Shown piece after piece: positions 33,250-41,541 of a stretch of 64,000 nt of DNA. The notes beneath the pieces are model-generated. The model ran no database searches and was not told where the DNA came from. It saw only the letters and a program-made list of their open reading frames with translations. Position 1 is the first letter of the stretch, and each line of letters begins with the position of its first letter. The position numbers were made by a program, and so were the translations under genes. Source of the DNA: Lachnospiraceae bacterium (GTDB lineage: Bacteria > Bacillota > Clostridia > Lachnospirales > Lachnospiraceae); the NCBI GenBank assembly GCA_017624835.1, contig JAGAMG010000044.1:1-64000 (forward strand), written 5' to 3'.

Positions 33250-34344
33250 TTACAGCAAGTTCAAAATTTTCTGAAATTCAGCACTGTCACGAATCCCATC
33301 AAAATCCTTATGTGCCATCCAGGTATCCCGCATAATTTCCTTACAGGTTCTGGAGTCCGTTGTTTCCCAAAGCTTACTCTGCCACTTCTGTTTTCCCATA
33401 AGCAGGGAGTCTGTTTCAGTGGAGTCAGGGCGATTGTCAAAGGCAACCGCATATTTTGCAGCAAGTCTTAGCTGGACAAGACATTCCTCCTGCATATTCA
33501 GTCTTGCGTATACCCTTGCAAAAGCGCAGAAAAGCTGAGCATCATAATCATAGATTTTATGGGTTTCATAAGCCTCATCATAAAGCCATTTGTCCAGCTC
33601 AATCATTTTTTCATAGACGGTTATCAATTCTTTATCCGGAAGCAGGCGTCCGTAGGTCATATTGTAGAGTCCGGCACTTAGGTTTGTATAAGCATCCCGT
33701 ATTTGTGCTCTGGTAAAATCCAGCTTTTCCTCTTCCTTTAAAGCCCACCACATATGAGTTTCCCGGCATAGCTTTTGAGGAGGGAGAGTCTCCATAATTG
33801 CTCGTCCCTGTGTTTTTCGTCCCATTTCGCAGTGATGGAAGCCAAGTCTTGCTGTTGCCTCCAGACGGATATTTTGATCAGGACAGTATTTCATAATTCT
33901 TTCTCCCAAGGCAATAATCTCGGAGTCATATTTCTGCATATTTTCCTTCCAATCAGGAATATTACCGGTGTCATCCGTGGATAGAAACAGGGCATACATT
34001 AGCTTATTCAACAGTGCATAATTATTGGGATATTCGGAAACGCCCTCTCTGGCGATGGTAATACAGGCGTCCACATCCCCAATACTGAGTGCCTCCTGAA
34101 AAAGGGAGAGTATCTGCTGCACTTTTGTTTCTTCCATGCTTTTTTCTACACCTATCAATTTATCCACGGTAATCTGAAAATAATCCGCAATTACCGGTAA
34201 AAGCTCCATATCAGGATAACAAACCCCAAGCTCCCAGCGGGACACGGACTGGAAGGAAACACCTAAAATTTCTGCCAATTCCTCCTGTGTAATTTCCCTT
34301 TCCTTGCGTAAACTTTTTATCACTTGTCCTATTTGTAATTTCAT
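33250..34344 (-). CDS. XRE family helix-turn-helix regulator with TPR-like C terminus
   Basis: 364 residues. The N-terminal helix-turn-helix (about 1-65: IKSLRKEREITQEELAEILG, VSFQSVSRWELGVCYPD) is followed by a long helical region (about 80-360) of TPR character that probably senses a ligand or peptide. AAAGGA lies 9 nt before the ATG. It could control the exosortase operon just downstream on the same strand, whose promoter region has phased boxes, but this is inference. A tandem palindromic element lies upstream. Confidence 0.85.
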   Translation of the reverse strand: MKLQIGQVIKSLRKEREITQEELAEILGVSFQSVSRWELGVCYPDMELLPVIADYFQITVDKLIGVEKSMEETKVQQILSLFQEALSIGDVDACITIAREGVSEYPNNYALLNKLMYALFLSTDDTGNIPDWKENMQKYDSEIIALGERIMKYCPDQNIRLEATARLGFHHCEMGRKTQGRAIMETLPPQKLCRETHMWWALKEEEKLDFTRAQIRDAYTNLSAGLYNMTYGRLLPDKELITVYEKMIELDKWLYDEAYETHKIYDYDAQLFCAFARVYARLNMQEECLVQLRLAAKYAVAFDNRPDSTETDSLLMGKQKWQSKLWETTDSRTCKEIMRDTWMAHKDFDGIRDSAEFQKILNLL

Positions 34345-34440
34345 AATCTGAGTGTCCTTTCTTATAGATGGTTTAAGGAAACTGCGCAGCTACCATTTAG
34401 ATATCTAAAATGATTATATATGGGAAGGGTGGGGATAGCA

Positions 34441-34479
34441 ATTACTCGCTTGGAGAGAATTATTCACTAGGAGAGTGAA
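34441..34479. promoter_or_regulatory. Tandem 18-bp repeat with palindrome, possible XRE operator
   Basis: Two 18-bp units, ATTACTCGCTTGGAGAGA (34441-34458) and ATTATTCACTAGGAGAGT (34459-34476), match at 14 positions. The second overlaps a perfect palindrome TTCACT-AGGAG-AGTGAA (34463-34479). The site is about 100 bp before the XRE start, in the gap shared with the divergent carbonic-anhydrase-like gene, so it may serve autoregulation. Confidence 0.45.
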
Positions 34480-34599
34480 AATAAAAGGTGAAAATATTAA
34501 GAAGTAATGAATTGACATGCTTTTATCAGTATTGTAAGATAACATAAATTATATTGAATGTAATTAGTAGCGTGATTATTAAGAATTTGGAGGCGAAAA

Positions 34600-35082
34600 A
34601 TGCAAATAGACAACACCCCATTCATAGCCCCCGGCGCCATTGTGCTGGGAGATGTAACCCTAGGAGAAGATGTAGGCATCTGGTATCATGCCACAGTTCG
34701 TGGAGACAGAGCACCTATTGTAATCGGAAATAGAAGTAATGTGCAGGATAATGCGGTGGTTCATGTGGATGCAAATTATCCGGTAACTATCGGCGAGAAT
34801 GTTACCATAGGGCACGGTGCTATTATCCATGGCTGTGAAATCGGCGATAATTCCTTAATAGGAATGGGCGCCATTGTGATGAACGGCGCCCGGATTGGAA
34901 AAAATTGTATTGTTGGTGCAGGGGCTTTGGTAACCCAAAATACTATTGTGCCGGACAATTCCCTTTTGTTAGGGAATCCTGCAAAGGTGAAGCGTCAGGT
35001 GACTCCCGAGGAGGTTGCAGCAAGCCTTCACAATGCAGAGGTTTATGTGGAAGAAGCCCGACATTGTAAAAGTGCAGGCTAA
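34600..35082 (+). CDS. Gamma carbonic anhydrase family hexapeptide-repeat protein
   Basis: 160 residues of left-handed beta-helix repeats (IVLGDVTLGEDV, NVTIGHGAIIHGCEIGDNSL). The gamma-CA metal ligands are H55, H72 and H77 with the usual five-residue spacing between the last two. TTGGAGG lies before the ATG. Carbonic anhydrase activity is possible but many relatives are inactive or bind other ligands. Monocistronic. Confidence 0.88.
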   Translation: MQIDNTPFIAPGAIVLGDVTLGEDVGIWYHATVRGDRAPIVIGNRSNVQDNAVVHVDANYPVTIGENVTIGHGAIIHGCEIGDNSLIGMGAIVMNGARIGKNCIVGAGALVTQNTIVPDNSLLLGNPAKVKRQVTPEEVAASLHNAEVYVEEARHCKSAG

Positions 35083-35136
35083 TAAAATTACCAATTGGTA
35101 AAACTGATGGATAAAGCTTAAATAGCGTACAAAAGC

Positions 35137-35502
35137 TTAGTCCCTGGTTGGCACGATTTCCAACCAATACCCGTCAGGATCCTGAATAAAATAAATGCCC
35201 ATCTTGGGATTTTCAAAGCAGATGCAGCCCATTTCCTCATGCAGCTTGAGGGCTGCATCAAAATCTTCTGTGCGGAAAGCCAGATGGAATTCACATTCTC
35301 CCAGATTATAATTCTGAGGATGCTCCTCCAGCCAGGTTAGCTCCAGCTCAAAATCACTGGAATCATTTCCCATAAATACAATAATAAATCCATTGCCATT
35401 CTTACGGCGTTTCTCGTGGAGTCCCAGGGCCTTCTCATAAAAGGCGATGGAACGGTCTAAATCTGCAACATTGTAGTTTTCATGTACCATTTTGAAATTC
35501 AT
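35137..35502 (-). CDS. VOC family protein (glyoxalase I-like)
   Basis: 121 residues from an ATG with AAGGAGA upstream, 27 codons inside the longest frame. It has the vicinal-oxygen-chelate marks ENYNVADLDRSIAFYEKALG, CEFHLAFRTEDFDAA and QDPDGYWLEIVP, with metal ligands likely among H8, E42, H75 and E118 by family alignment. Probable methylglyoxal lyase or related enzyme. It follows the MBL gene with a 4-bp gap, so the two are co-transcribed. Confidence 0.88.
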   Translation of the reverse strand: MNFKMVHENYNVADLDRSIAFYEKALGLHEKRRKNGNGFIIVFMGNDSSDFELELTWLEEHPQNYNLGECEFHLAFRTEDFDAALKLHEEMGCICFENPKMGIYFIQDPDGYWLEIVPTRD

Positions 35503-35506
35503 AATT

Positions 35507-36199
35507 TTATTCTCCTTTTTCTGTTTCTTCCGTATGCATAACAATCCCTTCATATTCCGGGTATTCCCCCAAAAACCTGTCACTCACTTCCGGCTTTTCC
35601 CAATAATGCATGGGATATACCTTTGCAACCCTAACCTTTTTTAAGAAATACAGCATCCCTCTTGCATAATCTTTTTCCTGTCTGGTGTCAAGGGGGAGAA
35701 AAGCCACGTCAACAGGGGTATCCTTCAGCATATCAATTTCATGGCGGTAGCTGCCAGTCATTTGCTTATTATACTGCTCGGATTCACCTTCCCACACCCA
35801 GTCATTCAAATCCCCGGCATGGTAGATAGTACCCTCCGGGCATTGAAGCAGGAAAGCAACGCCCTGATCTGTGGAAAGCAAAGTTTTTAGGGTAGTATTG
35901 TAAGGTAATTGGTAGTTCTGATGAAAGGTTACCTTGATGGTTTCAATGTTTGCCCCGGTCGGATATTTTTTAACAGGAATATCCTTGGAAAGAACCGCAA
36001 TAATCCGTTCCATGCCCTGCTCCTGTAAAAGCGTAAAAATTTCAGGATTGTAATGATCCTTGTGCCGATGGCTGGAAAAAACTAAAATGGGCTTGTCTTT
36101 TTGTAGAGCAGGAAGAGTACCCTTGTAGTAATCAAAGAGGTAATAGCAGTGCATGGTCTCTACCAAAAAACCACTGTGATAGATATAGGTAATATTCAT
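35507..36199 (-). CDS. MBL fold metallo-hydrolase
   Basis: 230 residues. The metallo-beta-lactamase motif is SSHRHKDHYN (about 42-51), with IYHAGDLNDWVWEG (about 125-138) and PMHYW (about 207) giving the other ligands. It is of the YtnP/UlaG-like group of short hydrolases, substrate unknown. AAAGGA lies upstream. The AraC gene upstream on the same strand is 22 bp away, so all three may form one unit. Confidence 0.85.
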   Translation of the reverse strand: MNITYIYHSGFLVETMHCYYLFDYYKGTLPALQKDKPILVFSSHRHKDHYNPEIFTLLQEQGMERIIAVLSKDIPVKKYPTGANIETIKVTFHQNYQLPYNTTLKTLLSTDQGVAFLLQCPEGTIYHAGDLNDWVWEGESEQYNKQMTGSYRHEIDMLKDTPVDVAFLPLDTRQEKDYARGMLYFLKKVRVAKVYPMHYWEKPEVSDRFLGEYPEYEGIVMHTEETEKGE

Positions 36200-36220
36200 A
36201 ATGAGATAAAAATCCTTTCT

Positions 36221-37138
36221 TTATATATTTTTTCGATATTGCAGTGGGGTACATCCTACATATTTTTGGAAACAGGAGCCGTAATGGCTGGGACTGCTAA
36301 AGCCGGTCATTTCGGAAATGTCTGAGATTCGTAGGGACAAATCCTCTAGTAGTACCATGGATTGCCGTATCCGATATTGTATTAAAAATTCCTTTGGGGA
36401 GGTATCCAATGCACGTCGAAAGCTCTTGCATAATTCACTGCGGCTGGTAAAGGCTGCTTTGGCAATGTCGTCCAAAGAAATATCTTCATTATAGTTCTCC
36501 TGCATGTACTGCATGGCATTTTTCACCCGTTCGTCATCCTTGGCTTTTTGGATATAGGTGGCACCTTCCATAGTTCCGGAAACACCTATATATTTTTGAT
36601 AATCACAGAGATTCAGCCATATTTTAGAAAGCTGATGATAAATTCGCAGTTCAAAAAAATCTTCTTTTTCACTCATCAAATTGGCAATTCTTGTGAGAGA
36701 AGTTCTTAAGGTTTCACAGAGACTGTTTTCCCTGTTAAATAAAAGATATTTTTGATTACCATTTAGGATATTGGCAATACAATGCTGATAGGCATCACAT
36801 TCTGTTATTCCTGTCAAAATGTCAGCACGCCAGATAAAGGAATAAAGCTTTCCGTAAGAATTCCTACAGGGATAAATCTGATGCAGGGCACAGCTGTTAA
36901 TAAAAATACTTTCTCCCGGCTTCATTAATATTTTTTCACTGCCCATCTGACAAATAAAATCACCCTCTACAATCAGTGTAATTTGTACCTCATCATGCCA
37001 ATGCCAACAGATGTATCCATTTTGAAAGGAAGAAAAATCGTCCAGATAGGCTGCAAAGGGAAAGCCTTCGGAGCCATGCTTTTTCACTTCTCTTAAGGAA
37101 TGGTCTACAATGGTTTCAGTACCTTTTAAATGTCCCAT
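36221..37138 (-). CDS. AraC family regulator with cupin sensor domain
   Basis: 305 residues from the ATG preceded by AGAAGGA, 34 codons inside the longest frame. The N terminus holds a cupin-like fold (HWHDEVQITLIVEGDFICQM, FINSCALHQIYP). The C terminus has two helix-turn-helices (DISLDDIAKAAFTSRSELCK, ISDISEMTGFSSPSHYG). Divergent from the KduD gene, so it may control that or the MBL-VOC genes downstream. Confidence 0.88.
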   Translation of the reverse strand: MGHLKGTETIVDHSLREVKKHGSEGFPFAAYLDDFSSFQNGYICWHWHDEVQITLIVEGDFICQMGSEKILMKPGESIFINSCALHQIYPCRNSYGKLYSFIWRADILTGITECDAYQHCIANILNGNQKYLLFNRENSLCETLRTSLTRIANLMSEKEDFFELRIYHQLSKIWLNLCDYQKYIGVSGTMEGATYIQKAKDDERVKNAMQYMQENYNEDISLDDIAKAAFTSRSELCKSFRRALDTSPKEFLIQYRIRQSMVLLEDLSLRISDISEMTGFSSPSHYGSCFQKYVGCTPLQYRKNI

Positions 37139-37331
37139 AACAATATCCTTCTCCCATGTTTGCTTTTTGAAGCCGCTGCCTGTGATGCTGTATACTGTAT
37201 TATTGCGTATTTGATACGATTTTGATATTTTTCCACACAAAAATGTTTGTTTTACGTTGCAGTTGATAATACAATGATACTAATTTGATGGACACAAGTC
37301 AACCTGTATTGAGAAAGGATGGGGTATTTCT

Positions 37332-38099
37332 ATGAATCAGATTCAAAACTTATTTTCACTGGAAAACAAAACTGCGATTGTAACAGGTGCCAATACCGGT
37401 TTGGGACAGGGTATTTGTGTGGCTCTTGCGGCAGCAGGTGCCCATGTATTCGGTGTTGCCAGAAGAAGCTGTGATGAGACATTGGAAAAGGTTAAGGAAG
37501 TAGGGGGAGAGTTTACAGAGATAATTGCTGATCTTTCCGATTTATCCGCTATTGACAGCATTATCAAGGAAGTAAGTGCCAAAGCTGACAGAATTGATAT
37601 TTTAGTAAACAATGCCGGAATCATTAAGAGATGTGATGCTATTGATGTTACCATGGAGGACTGGGATGCTGTTACGGATTTAAATGAAAAGTTGGTATTT
37701 TTCCTGTCTCAGGCGGTGGCAAAGCAGTGGATTGCAGATGGAAAGGGCGGAAAAATTATTAATATTGCTTCCATGCTTAGTTTTCAAGGCGGCATCAGGG
37801 TTCCTGCTTATGCGGCAAGTAAGAGTGCAGTGGCAGGAATGACCAAGGCGTTGGCAAATGAGTGGGCGCAATATAATATTAATGTGAATGCCATTGCACC
37901 GGGCTATATGGCTACCAATAACACCACCCAGCTACGCAATGACAGCAGCCGCAATGATGATGTTTTGGCAAGAATTCCTGCGGGACGCTGGGGTACTCCC
38001 GAGGATATGTATGGAGCTGCTATTTTCCTTGCATCCGAGGCTTCTGCCTATATGAATGGATTTACTATGGCAGTGGATGGCGGATGGCTGGCAAGATAA
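37332..38099 (+). CDS. kduD: Short-chain dehydrogenase, 2-dehydro-3-deoxy-D-gluconate 5-dehydrogenase (KduD) type
   Basis: 255 residues with NAD-binding TGANTGLGQG, NNAG at about 94-97, and the catalytic Ser-Tyr-Lys set in NIASMLSFQGG and PAYAASKSAV. Overall sequence (SLENKTAIVTGANTGLGQGI, VNAIAPGYMATNNT) fits KduD, which interconverts keto-deoxy sugars in pectin or uronate breakdown. GAAAGGATGGGG precedes the ATG. The GH28 locus 20 kb away suits this role, but gluconate-type dehydrogenases are close relatives. Confidence 0.85.
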   Translation: MNQIQNLFSLENKTAIVTGANTGLGQGICVALAAAGAHVFGVARRSCDETLEKVKEVGGEFTEIIADLSDLSAIDSIIKEVSAKADRIDILVNNAGIIKRCDAIDVTMEDWDAVTDLNEKLVFFLSQAVAKQWIADGKGGKIINIASMLSFQGGIRVPAYAASKSAVAGMTKALANEWAQYNINVNAIAPGYMATNNTTQLRNDSSRNDDVLARIPAGRWGTPEDMYGAAIFLASEASAYMNGFTMAVDGGWLAR

Positions 38100-38163
38100 G
38101 CTATTTATGCGGAATTTTGTAGAGAATTAGTACTATATGTCGGAATATCTGCATGCTGAAATC

Positions 38164-38192
38164 TTGAAAAACGGACATCCTCTGTGTATAAT
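38164..38192 (+). promoter_or_regulatory. SigA-type promoter of the HD-GYP receptor gene
   Basis: TTGAAA (38164-38169) and TATAAT (38187-38192) are exactly 17 bp apart, with the start codon 36 bp beyond. It lies in the 128-bp gap after the KduD gene. Confidence 0.7.
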
Positions 38193-38227
38193 AATCGTAT
38201 ATTTATACATGAGGGAGTGTAGGAAAT

Positions 38228-39421
38228 ATGCGGGGATTAATAGAAAAGGGCAGGAAACGTTTTATACAGTTTTTTGTAGTACTGATAGGTATAATTATCG
38301 GATTTACAATATTAGGCGTACGTTTGTGGTATGACAGAACTACACCGGTAAGAGTGGTTGTCGGTGAGGAATCAAAAAATACTTCCATGGTTAATATTAC
38401 TGCAAATATTCCCAAGCATTGGGATGATGTGGATGGAGAGGGGAATCCCTGTGTGGGAGTACAATATGATTTTTTTGTAGAAAATCATATGAAGTGGCCT
38501 CTGGTTGATTGGGAAATGCTGATTACCATACCTAAGGAAGCCCAAATTGATAGCTCTTGGAGTGGTCAGTTTTTGATGACGGATAATGAAATCTTGTACA
38601 GACCGGATCCTGACAGGGATATTTACAGGGTAAAACCGGGAAATAAAGAAAATTTTGGAATGGTTCTGATGTCCGATGAGCTTATGGTTATCAAGGACTT
38701 CTTGTTGGTAGGGTATAAGGATGCAAAAATAACAGGGTATATATCCTTTTATGTGTTGACTACGCTTGCAGTTTTTTGGGTGCTTTCCTTAGCCTGGTAT
38801 GTGACAATGAAGCTTCGTACACAGAAGCTGGAAAAACAAAGGGTTAAGGATCAGAAGATTATTGTGGAAACCATGCAGATTATTGCCGGTTTTATTGATG
38901 CCAAGGATGAGTATACCACCGGACATTCCAGCCGAGTATCCAAATATGCCACAAGGTTGGCTGAGAAAATGAAATTACCTGAGGAGCAAATCAAAAATAT
39001 TGGCTATATTGCAATGATGCACGATTGCGGTAAAATGGGTGTTCGGGATAACGTGTTAAATAAGCCTGGCAAGCTAACTGATGAAGAGATGGAAATCATG
39101 CGTACGCATACCATTTTGGGGGGGAAAGTGCTGCAAAGTGTTACCGCCATAGAAGGCATGCTGGAAGGTGCTCTATATCACCATGAACGTTATGATGGAA
39201 CGGGATACCCGGAGGGCTTAAAGGGGGATCAGATTCCTCTTTTTGCAAGAATTATCTGTGTGGCTGATTCCTTTGATGCCATGAATGGTGACAGAGTTTA
39301 TCGGAAGCATTTGGACATGGGTGAAATCATTCGCGAATTGGAAGACAATATGGGGAAACAGTTTGACCCGGAGATTGCAGGGCATATGGTGGATATGTTG
39401 AGGAGTGGAGAGATACAGTAA
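38228..39421 (+). CDS. Membrane HD-GYP c-di-GMP phosphodiesterase with CBM2-like outside domain
   Basis: 397 residues: membrane helix at about 11-32, an extracytoplasmic domain (about 40-165), a second helix at about 176-198, coiled linker, and HD-GYP (about 210-395) with MHDCGKMG and HHERYDGTGYPEG intact. The outside part, with YDFFVENHMKWPLVDWEMLI and SWSGQFLMTDNEILYRPD, has the spaced Trp and strand pattern of carbohydrate-binding module family 2. It may thus lower c-di-GMP on sensing a polysaccharide such as cellulose. The domain match is my reading of the pattern and needs a profile search. Confidence 0.85.
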   Translation: MRGLIEKGRKRFIQFFVVLIGIIIGFTILGVRLWYDRTTPVRVVVGEESKNTSMVNITANIPKHWDDVDGEGNPCVGVQYDFFVENHMKWPLVDWEMLITIPKEAQIDSSWSGQFLMTDNEILYRPDPDRDIYRVKPGNKENFGMVLMSDELMVIKDFLLVGYKDAKITGYISFYVLTTLAVFWVLSLAWYVTMKLRTQKLEKQRVKDQKIIVETMQIIAGFIDAKDEYTTGHSSRVSKYATRLAEKMKLPEEQIKNIGYIAMMHDCGKMGVRDNVLNKPGKLTDEEMEIMRTHTILGGKVLQSVTAIEGMLEGALYHHERYDGTGYPEGLKGDQIPLFARIICVADSFDAMNGDRVYRKHLDMGEIIRELEDNMGKQFDPEIAGHMVDMLRSGEIQ

Positions 39422-39482
39422 GAAAAGGGGTTAATAGCCACTGGTTTAAGAATCTTGTCCGCTGATTGGGGTGTTGGGCTTG

Positions 39483-39511
39483 TTGACATGAGGCAAGCTT
39501 AGTGATAATAT
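39483..39511 (+). promoter_or_regulatory. Promoter of putative antitoxin RNA
   Basis: TTGACA (39483-39488) and TAATAT (39506-39511) with a 17-bp spacer form a near-consensus promoter. It drives a transcript from about 39518 toward the shared terminator, although no coding frame follows. Confidence 0.75.
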
Positions 39512-39517
39512 AATCAT

Positions 39518-39607
39518 AGAAAGAGTGCTACCGATAGACGGTTAGTCTAGAATTATATAAACAGTAAAAATAACCGCTTAGTTTTCCAGACCAGGGCGGT
39601 TATTTTT
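39518..39607 (+). ncRNA. Putative type I antitoxin RNA
   Basis: A short RNA of about 90 nt is predicted from the strong promoter at 39483-39511 to the bidirectional terminator ending at 39607. Its 3' part is antisense to the end of the toxin mRNA, including the toxin stop codon at 39600-39602. Its 5' end carries GTGCTACC...GGTTAGTCT, a block also found at the 5' end of the toxin mRNA. The RNA ends are predicted only. Confidence 0.6.
39566..39607. terminator. Shared bidirectional terminator of the toxin-antitoxin pair
   Basis: AAAAATAACCGC (39566-39577) pairs perfectly with GCGGTTATTTTT (39596-39607), giving a 12-bp stem with T runs in both directions. It ends both the plus-strand RNA and the toxin mRNA, whose stop codon lies in one arm. 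Confidence 0.85.
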
Positions 39608-39698
39608 GTGTCTTGCTATTCTTACCAAGCGAATAGCCAAGACTGAAACAAGTCAAGCATAAGCTGATGACAGCAATCAAGCTTTCGATGGTTAACAT
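39600..39698 (-). CDS. Holin-like type I toxin peptide
   Basis: A 32-residue ORF reads MLTIESLIAVISLCLTCFSL then GYSLGKNSKTQK: one membrane helix (about 5-24) and a basic polar tail. This is the pattern of small type I toxins annotated as putative holin-like toxins in Firmicutes (ESLI...CLT.FSLGY.. GK.SK). GGAGG lies 8 nt before the ATG. It is transcribed from its own promoter, convergent with the antisense RNA, and likely depolarises the membrane when free. It is too short for routine gene calling. Confidence 0.8.
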   Translation of the reverse strand: MLTIESLIAVISLCLTCFSLGYSLGKNSKTQK

Positions 39699-39807
39699 AA
39701 GCAAATCCTCCATTCTAAGATTTCTATAAGTAGATTTCTATGTAAACAGAGGTCACAGTCCTCTGAAAGAAGACTAACCGCCTACCGTTATGGTAGCACC
39801 TAATAAT

Positions 39808-39836
39808 ATTATACAGAATGCACGTTCGAAAAACAA
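39808..39836 (-). promoter_or_regulatory. Promoter of the toxin mRNA
   Basis: On the minus strand TTGTTT (39836-39831), a 17-bp spacer and TATAAT (39813-39808). The expected start near 39801 gives a ~100-nt 5' leader. The -35 box is only 7 bp from the stop of the upstream hydrolase gene, and no terminator separates them. Confidence 0.7.
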
Positions 39837-39842
39837 GCCCTT

Positions 39843-40685
39843 TTATTTTAAGCGTCCTTCTAAGGCAATAAATTGGTCAAATATCAATCTGCTTACTTTA
39901 GCACCAAACACAGTTGCGGGATGTTCGGGATAGTACATGGCATCGCTGAATTCCTTGTTAAACAATACGATTACATATTTTCCGTAAGGAGTGGACACGA
40001 TACCACCATCATTTCTGCAGGCATTCATGCTACCGCTTTTGGAGGCTACATAAATAATTTCCTCATCAAAATTATCCGGGTCAAGATAGTAGGCGGGAAT
40101 GGATTTGGTCAGCATGGAATTATAATGCTGCTGCTTGCAGATAGCCAGCATCTGCTCTGAAGCATTGGGACTAATCAAGGTGCCCTGTGCCATACGCTCA
40201 AACATGGAGCCATAATCTCTTGGGGTAGAGGTTCCCAGCTTATCATATTTTTCAAAATCAATGGGATTATGCAGGATGGTATCCTTACATCCAAGGCTTT
40301 GGATGCAGGAATTGATATTATCAACACCTAAATAATCAATTAGAATATTGGTGGCAATGTTGTCACTGACAATAATCATCAGCGTTGCCAGATTCTTGAC
40401 AGAAAGTACGGTACCAACTTCAAGGGAGCTCATAACACCACTGCCGTCGATGGTATGCTGCTTTTTATATTCCAGCATGTCAGAAAGGGAAGCCTTACCC
40501 TTTTCAATGGCATCAAAAAGGGCTGCTAAAATATATACCTTGATGGTGCTGGCAGTCTCGAAAGGTTCGTCAGCATTCATGGCAATGATATTTCCTTTTA
40601 AGTCATTGATGTAAATACCCATGGTACCATCATAGCTTTTCAATTCTACTTCAATTCGTTTTTCAAGAGATAATCTTTCGTCCAT
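39843..40685 (-). CDS. Serine hydrolase, class A beta-lactamase fold
   Basis: 280 residues from the ATG with AAAGGA upstream. Active-site motifs are S46-T-I-K49, S107-D108-N109 and K216-S217-G218. No signal peptide is seen, so a cytoplasmic enzyme is likely, which argues against a periplasmic-style beta-lactamase. The last gene of the murein-peptide operon; perhaps an amide or peptide hydrolase acting on imported wall peptides. It is a distant paralogue of the gene at 48772, sharing fold and motif order. Confidence 0.85.
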   Translation of the reverse strand: MDERLSLEKRIEVELKSYDGTMGIYINDLKGNIIAMNADEPFETASTIKVYILAALFDAIEKGKASLSDMLEYKKQHTIDGSGVMSSLEVGTVLSVKNLATLMIIVSDNIATNILIDYLGVDNINSCIQSLGCKDTILHNPIDFEKYDKLGTSTPRDYGSMFERMAQGTLISPNASEQMLAICKQQHYNSMLTKSIPAYYLDPDNFDEEIIYVASKSGSMNACRNDGGIVSTPYGKYVIVLFNKEFSDAMYYPEHPATVFGAKVSRLIFDQFIALEGRLK

Positions 40686-40695
40686 AATTTTTCCT

Positions 40696-41541
40696 TTACA
40701 GCGGGAAAATACTTCCCACATATTTCAAAGATTTTACCAAATCCTCACGATACAATTCATGCTTTGGATCTAGACTATTTATGACAACACCGTCACTTCC
40801 ATTCCTTCCGGTGGAATGAATGTACATATCATCCCCCATATACATAGCAATATGCCCCGGGAAGTAAAGCAAGTCACCGGGTTTTTTGTTTTCAAATGGA
40901 ATTTCCTTTACTGGGAAGCCTTCTTTAATGGAAGCATCGCGGTAAATCATAACACCACAGAGCATATAGCTCATGGAAGTCATACCGGAGCAATCGATGC
41001 CCAGAGGAGATTTGCCGCCCCAACGATACTGTGTGCCCAGATATAATTTTGCCATTTCTACCACGCGCTTACGAAAAGTCTCTTCATCGGTGGTAAAGGG
41101 TTCCGGATAATATTCTCCAATATATTTTTCCTTGGTATAGCCGATACGTCCGTCCACAAGGGCAACTTTCACCCAGCCCTCATGCTCAGCTACGTTTCCA
41201 GTAACGCAGATGCGTCCCCCTCTGGGAATGGACTGTAAGCAGATGCCCTGCACCTTAGGTTCACTTAAGATGTCAGCGTAGGGCTGCATAATGATTTTAA
41301 GGTTTCCTTGCTCAAAGGCGGTTACAGCATCTTCAATAACCAACTCATCCAGTCTGCAATACCCTTCATAACGATAGTGTGTACGCACATGGCACCACTG
41401 TGAATTATCATTCTCATCCTCGGAGGGAACTGTGGATAAAATCTCCACACGCATACCATACAGTACTTCATCCTCCAGACCGGAAAGAGCAGAAGCGCTT
41501 TTGCGCAGAGATACAATGGTTCTATTTGCTAATGCCAGCAT
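40696..41541 (-). CDS. NlpC/P60 peptidase with SH3-like domains (YkfC-type)
   Basis: 281 residues without a signal peptide. Two SH3-like regions (about 1-140) precede an NlpC/P60 domain with the triad C184 (GIDCSGMTS), H230 (FPGHIAMYM) and H242 (YIHSTG). Layout and length match YkfC, the gamma-D-glutamyl-L-amino-acid endopeptidase that cuts L-Ala-gamma-D-Glu dipeptide from wall peptides. The epimerase and Opp genes in the same operon support this. It overlaps the ATPase gene upstream by 20 bp. Confidence 0.9.
   Translation of the reverse strand: MLALANRTIVSLRKSASALSGLEDEVLYGMRVEILSTVPSEDENDNSQWCHVRTHYRYEGYCRLDELVIEDAVTAFEQGNLKIIMQPYADILSEPKVQGICLQSIPRGGRICVTGNVAEHEGWVKVALVDGRIGYTKEKYIGEYYPEPFTTDEETFRKRVVEMAKLYLGTQYRWGGKSPLGIDCSGMTSMSYMLCGVMIYRDASIKEGFPVKEIPFENKKPGDLLYFPGHIAMYMGDDMYIHSTGRNGSDGVVINSLDPKHELYREDLVKSLKYVGSIFPL

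Larger units (their letters stand above)
39525..39799. repeat. Inverted 5'-end repeats flanking the toxin-antitoxin locus
   Basis: GTGCTACC...ACGGTTAGTCT at 39525-39548 is matched in reverse at 39771-39799 (AGACTAACCG...GGTAGCAC). Each copy sits just inside one of the two opposing promoters, so both RNAs start with the same block, which can also fold on itself (CTACC/GGTAG type). Confidence 0.75.

Noticed and set aside
35088-35101. 14-bp perfect palindrome TTACCAATTGGTAA
   Set aside because: Short and AT-rich, with no T run; it may help end the convergent genes but could be chance.
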